Origin: Pseudomonadota bacterium
GTDB taxonomy: Bacteria; Pseudomonadota; Alphaproteobacteria; Rhizobiales; Rhizobiaceae
DNA: 6,337 bases
NCBI GenBank assembly: GCA_023419995.1
Contig: JAEZXF010000414.1
Location: 1 to 6,337, forward strand
Direction: 5' to 3'
In this document: piece after piece, positions 5,646-6,337 of the stretch
Position numbering within the stretch: the stretch's first letter is position 1
Layout: each line of letters opens with the position of its first letter
Translations under genes and position numbers: made by a program
Notes under the pieces: model-generated
What the model saw: the letters and a program-made list of their open reading frames with translations, nothing else
Told to the model about the DNA's origin: nothing
Database searches by the model: none

Positions 5646-5951
5646 ATGTCCGCGCGCATCTACAGCCCGGCCAAGACGGCAATGCAGTCCGGAACCGCCC
5701 GAACGGGCCACTGGGTCCTGGAGTTCGATCCCGAGCAGCCGCGCAAGATCGACCCGCTGATGGGCTACACCACCTCCGGCGACATGAAGAGCCAGATCAG
5801 GCTCACCTTCGCCACCCGCGAGGAAGCGGTGGCCTACGCCGAGAAGAACGGCATCGCCTACCGGGTGCAGGAGCCGAAGGAACCCCGCCGCAAGCAGATT
5901 TCCTACTCGGCCAACTTCAGCTACGACCGCAGGATGCCGTGGACGCACTAG
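5646..5951 (+). CDS. NDUFS4-family (18 kDa) accessory subunit of NADH dehydrogenase, complex I
   Basis: A 101-residue protein matching the ETC complex I subunit conserved region (NDUFS4 family). It begins MSARIYSPAKTAMQSGTARTGHWVLEFDP and carries IDPLMGYTTSGDMKSQIRLTF at 35-55. Next come AVAYAEKNGIAYRV at 61-74 and the typical end FSYDRRMPWTH. In mitochondria and Paracoccus this subunit sits on the peripheral arm near the NADH-oxidising module and stabilises it. It has no signal peptide or membrane segment and would act at the cytoplasmic face of the inner membrane. GAGG, five bases before the ATG, is the ribosome binding site. The gene stands alone between two tRNA genes, away from the nuo operon, 43 nt after tRNA-Pro, and may share that transcript. 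Recognition is from conserved residues without a search. Confidence 0.92.
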   Translation: MSARIYSPAKTAMQSGTARTGHWVLEFDPEQPRKIDPLMGYTTSGDMKSQIRLTFATREEAVAYAEKNGIAYRVQEPKEPRRKQISYSANFSYDRRMPWTH

Positions 5952-6007
5952 ATCGCCATGCGCCCTTTCGAGCGCACAAGGGGCGATCCGGGTATAAAAA
6001 CAACAGA

Positions 6008-6050
6008 CTGGACCGCCTCGCTGTTTCCGTGAAACGATGAAGCGGTCCGG
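6008..6050 (+). other. Stable two-tier stem-loop upstream of tRNA-Arg
   Basis: The outer stem CTGGACCGC (6008-6016) pairs with GCGGTCCGG (6042-6050), nine base pairs with one G-U. An inner perfect stem GTTTC (6023-6027) with GAAAC (6031-6035) closes a 3-nt loop. There is no T-run, so it is not a standard terminator. A TATAAA at 5993-5998 could serve as a -10 box that starts transcription just before the stem, which would place it in the 5' leader of pre-tRNA-Arg. Alternatively it protects the 3' end of the NDUFS4-like message. Confidence 0.45.
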
Positions 6051-6075
6051 CCGCGAGCGCAGCCGGCGCCCGCAT

Positions 6076-6152
6076 GGCCCCGTAGCTCAGCTGGATAGAG
6101 CATCGGTCTTCTAAACCGAATGTCGCAGGTTCGAGCCCTGCCGGGGTCGCCA
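6076..6152 (+). tRNA. tRNA-Arg, anticodon TCT
   Basis: Full cloverleaf. The acceptor GGCCCCG (6076-6082) pairs with CGGGGTC (6142-6148), including one G-U at the second pair; the discriminator is G6149 and CCA is encoded at 6150-6152. The anticodon stem TCGGT/ACCGA encloses CTTCTAA, with anticodon TCT at 6110-6112. The T-arm is GCAGG-TTCGAGC-CCTGC. It reads the AGA and AGG arginine codons, which are rare in this GC-rich genome. Confidence 0.96.
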
Positions 6153-6215
6153 AGATCAATATGCTGCGGGCGATGCCTCGCTCGATAGTCCGGCAAGCCC
6201 GTCCGCTGCGCTAGC

Positions 6216-6337
6216 TGTTTGATCCCGGGCTTTGATGGTGCATCCTTACCACTCGAATCAAAGGAAGCGCTATGGGCCAGGTTCACCATGGGAGCGCCAC
6301 GACGACAGCGGCGGTCCGTCGAGCGATACAACATAGT
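6216..6337 (+). mobile_element. IS481-family insertion sequence, left part (cut by window edge)
   Basis: The transposase start at 6272 shows that an insertion sequence begins shortly after tRNA-Arg. The exact left end cannot be set from one side. A TGT-starting terminus, as in many family members, could be at 6216, and TGATGGTGCATCC at 6233 is an alternative. The right end and target duplication lie outside the window. Confidence 0.5.
6272..6337 (+). CDS. IS481-family transposase, N-terminal 22 residues (cut by window edge)
   Basis: The visible 22 residues open MGQVHHGSATTTAAVRRAIQ, which I recognise as the start of a common group of IS481-type DDE transposases. In those proteins this segment leads into a helix-turn-helix (the family continues with a SLRALAKRYGI-like motif, not visible here). 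AAAGGA lies seven bases before the ATG and supports the start. The catalytic domain is outside the window, so intactness is unknown. The call is from memory of the N-terminal signature. Confidence 0.8.
   Translation, partial: MGQVHHGSATTTAAVRRAIQHS

Noticed and set aside
5917..6159. Minus-strand frame with AGLEPATFGLEDRCSIQLSYGA
   Set aside because: This is the antisense translation of tRNA-Arg, a frequent mis-annotation; similarly ERQDSNLRPSGPKPDALPGCA near 5526-5602 is antisense tRNA-Pro.

Overview
The window is a piece of a GC-rich alphaproteobacterial chromosome, most likely from Rhizobiales (a Mesorhizobium/Phyllobacteriaceae-like organism). The grounds are an AapJQM general amino acid transporter divergent from metC, a supernumerary complex I subunit of the NDUFS4 family found in alphaproteobacteria and mitochondria, a bS21 with a basic Ala/Lys/Pro tail, and promoters resembling the CTTGAC-N17-CTATAT type. 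The genus is inferred from remembered synteny and protein style, not from a search.

Layout. (1) Positions 1-2472, minus strand: the aap operon reads aapJ (periplasmic binding protein), aapQ (permease), aapM (permease, cut by the window edge). A long hairpin separates aapJ from aapQ, while aapQ and aapM are 3 bp apart. (2) 2473-2830: a divergent control region with a structured aapJ leader and a weak metC promoter. (3) 2831-4003, plus strand: metC, cystathionine beta-lyase. (4) 4004-4277: a convergent intergenic stretch with two intrinsic terminators in crossed order, so the metC and rpsU transcripts should overlap. (5) 4278-5083, minus strand: cspA, then a terminator hairpin, then a small basic protein of unknown function and rpsU, the last two 3 bp apart. 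(6) 5084-5248: the cspA leader and promoter. (7) 5249-5485: no gene seen. (8) 5486-6152, plus strand: tRNA-Pro(TGG) with its promoter, the NDUFS4-like gene, and tRNA-Arg(TCT). (9) About 6216-6337: the first part of an IS481-family insertion sequence whose transposase runs off the window.

How the parts work together. The aap genes take up amino acids and metC makes homocysteine for methionine, so the divergent pair joins amino acid uptake with sulfur amino acid synthesis. The cspA-orf75-rpsU block joins an RNA chaperone with a ribosomal protein. Two RNA signals there stand out. An 11-nt perfect inverted repeat in the cspA leader covers the Shine-Dalgarno of cspA. A strong terminator sits only 23 nt ahead of the orf75 start, so orf75 and rpsU appear to need read-through from cspA. 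Together these suggest a temperature- or CspA-responsive control circuit. This is inference from sequence and needs experimental testing.
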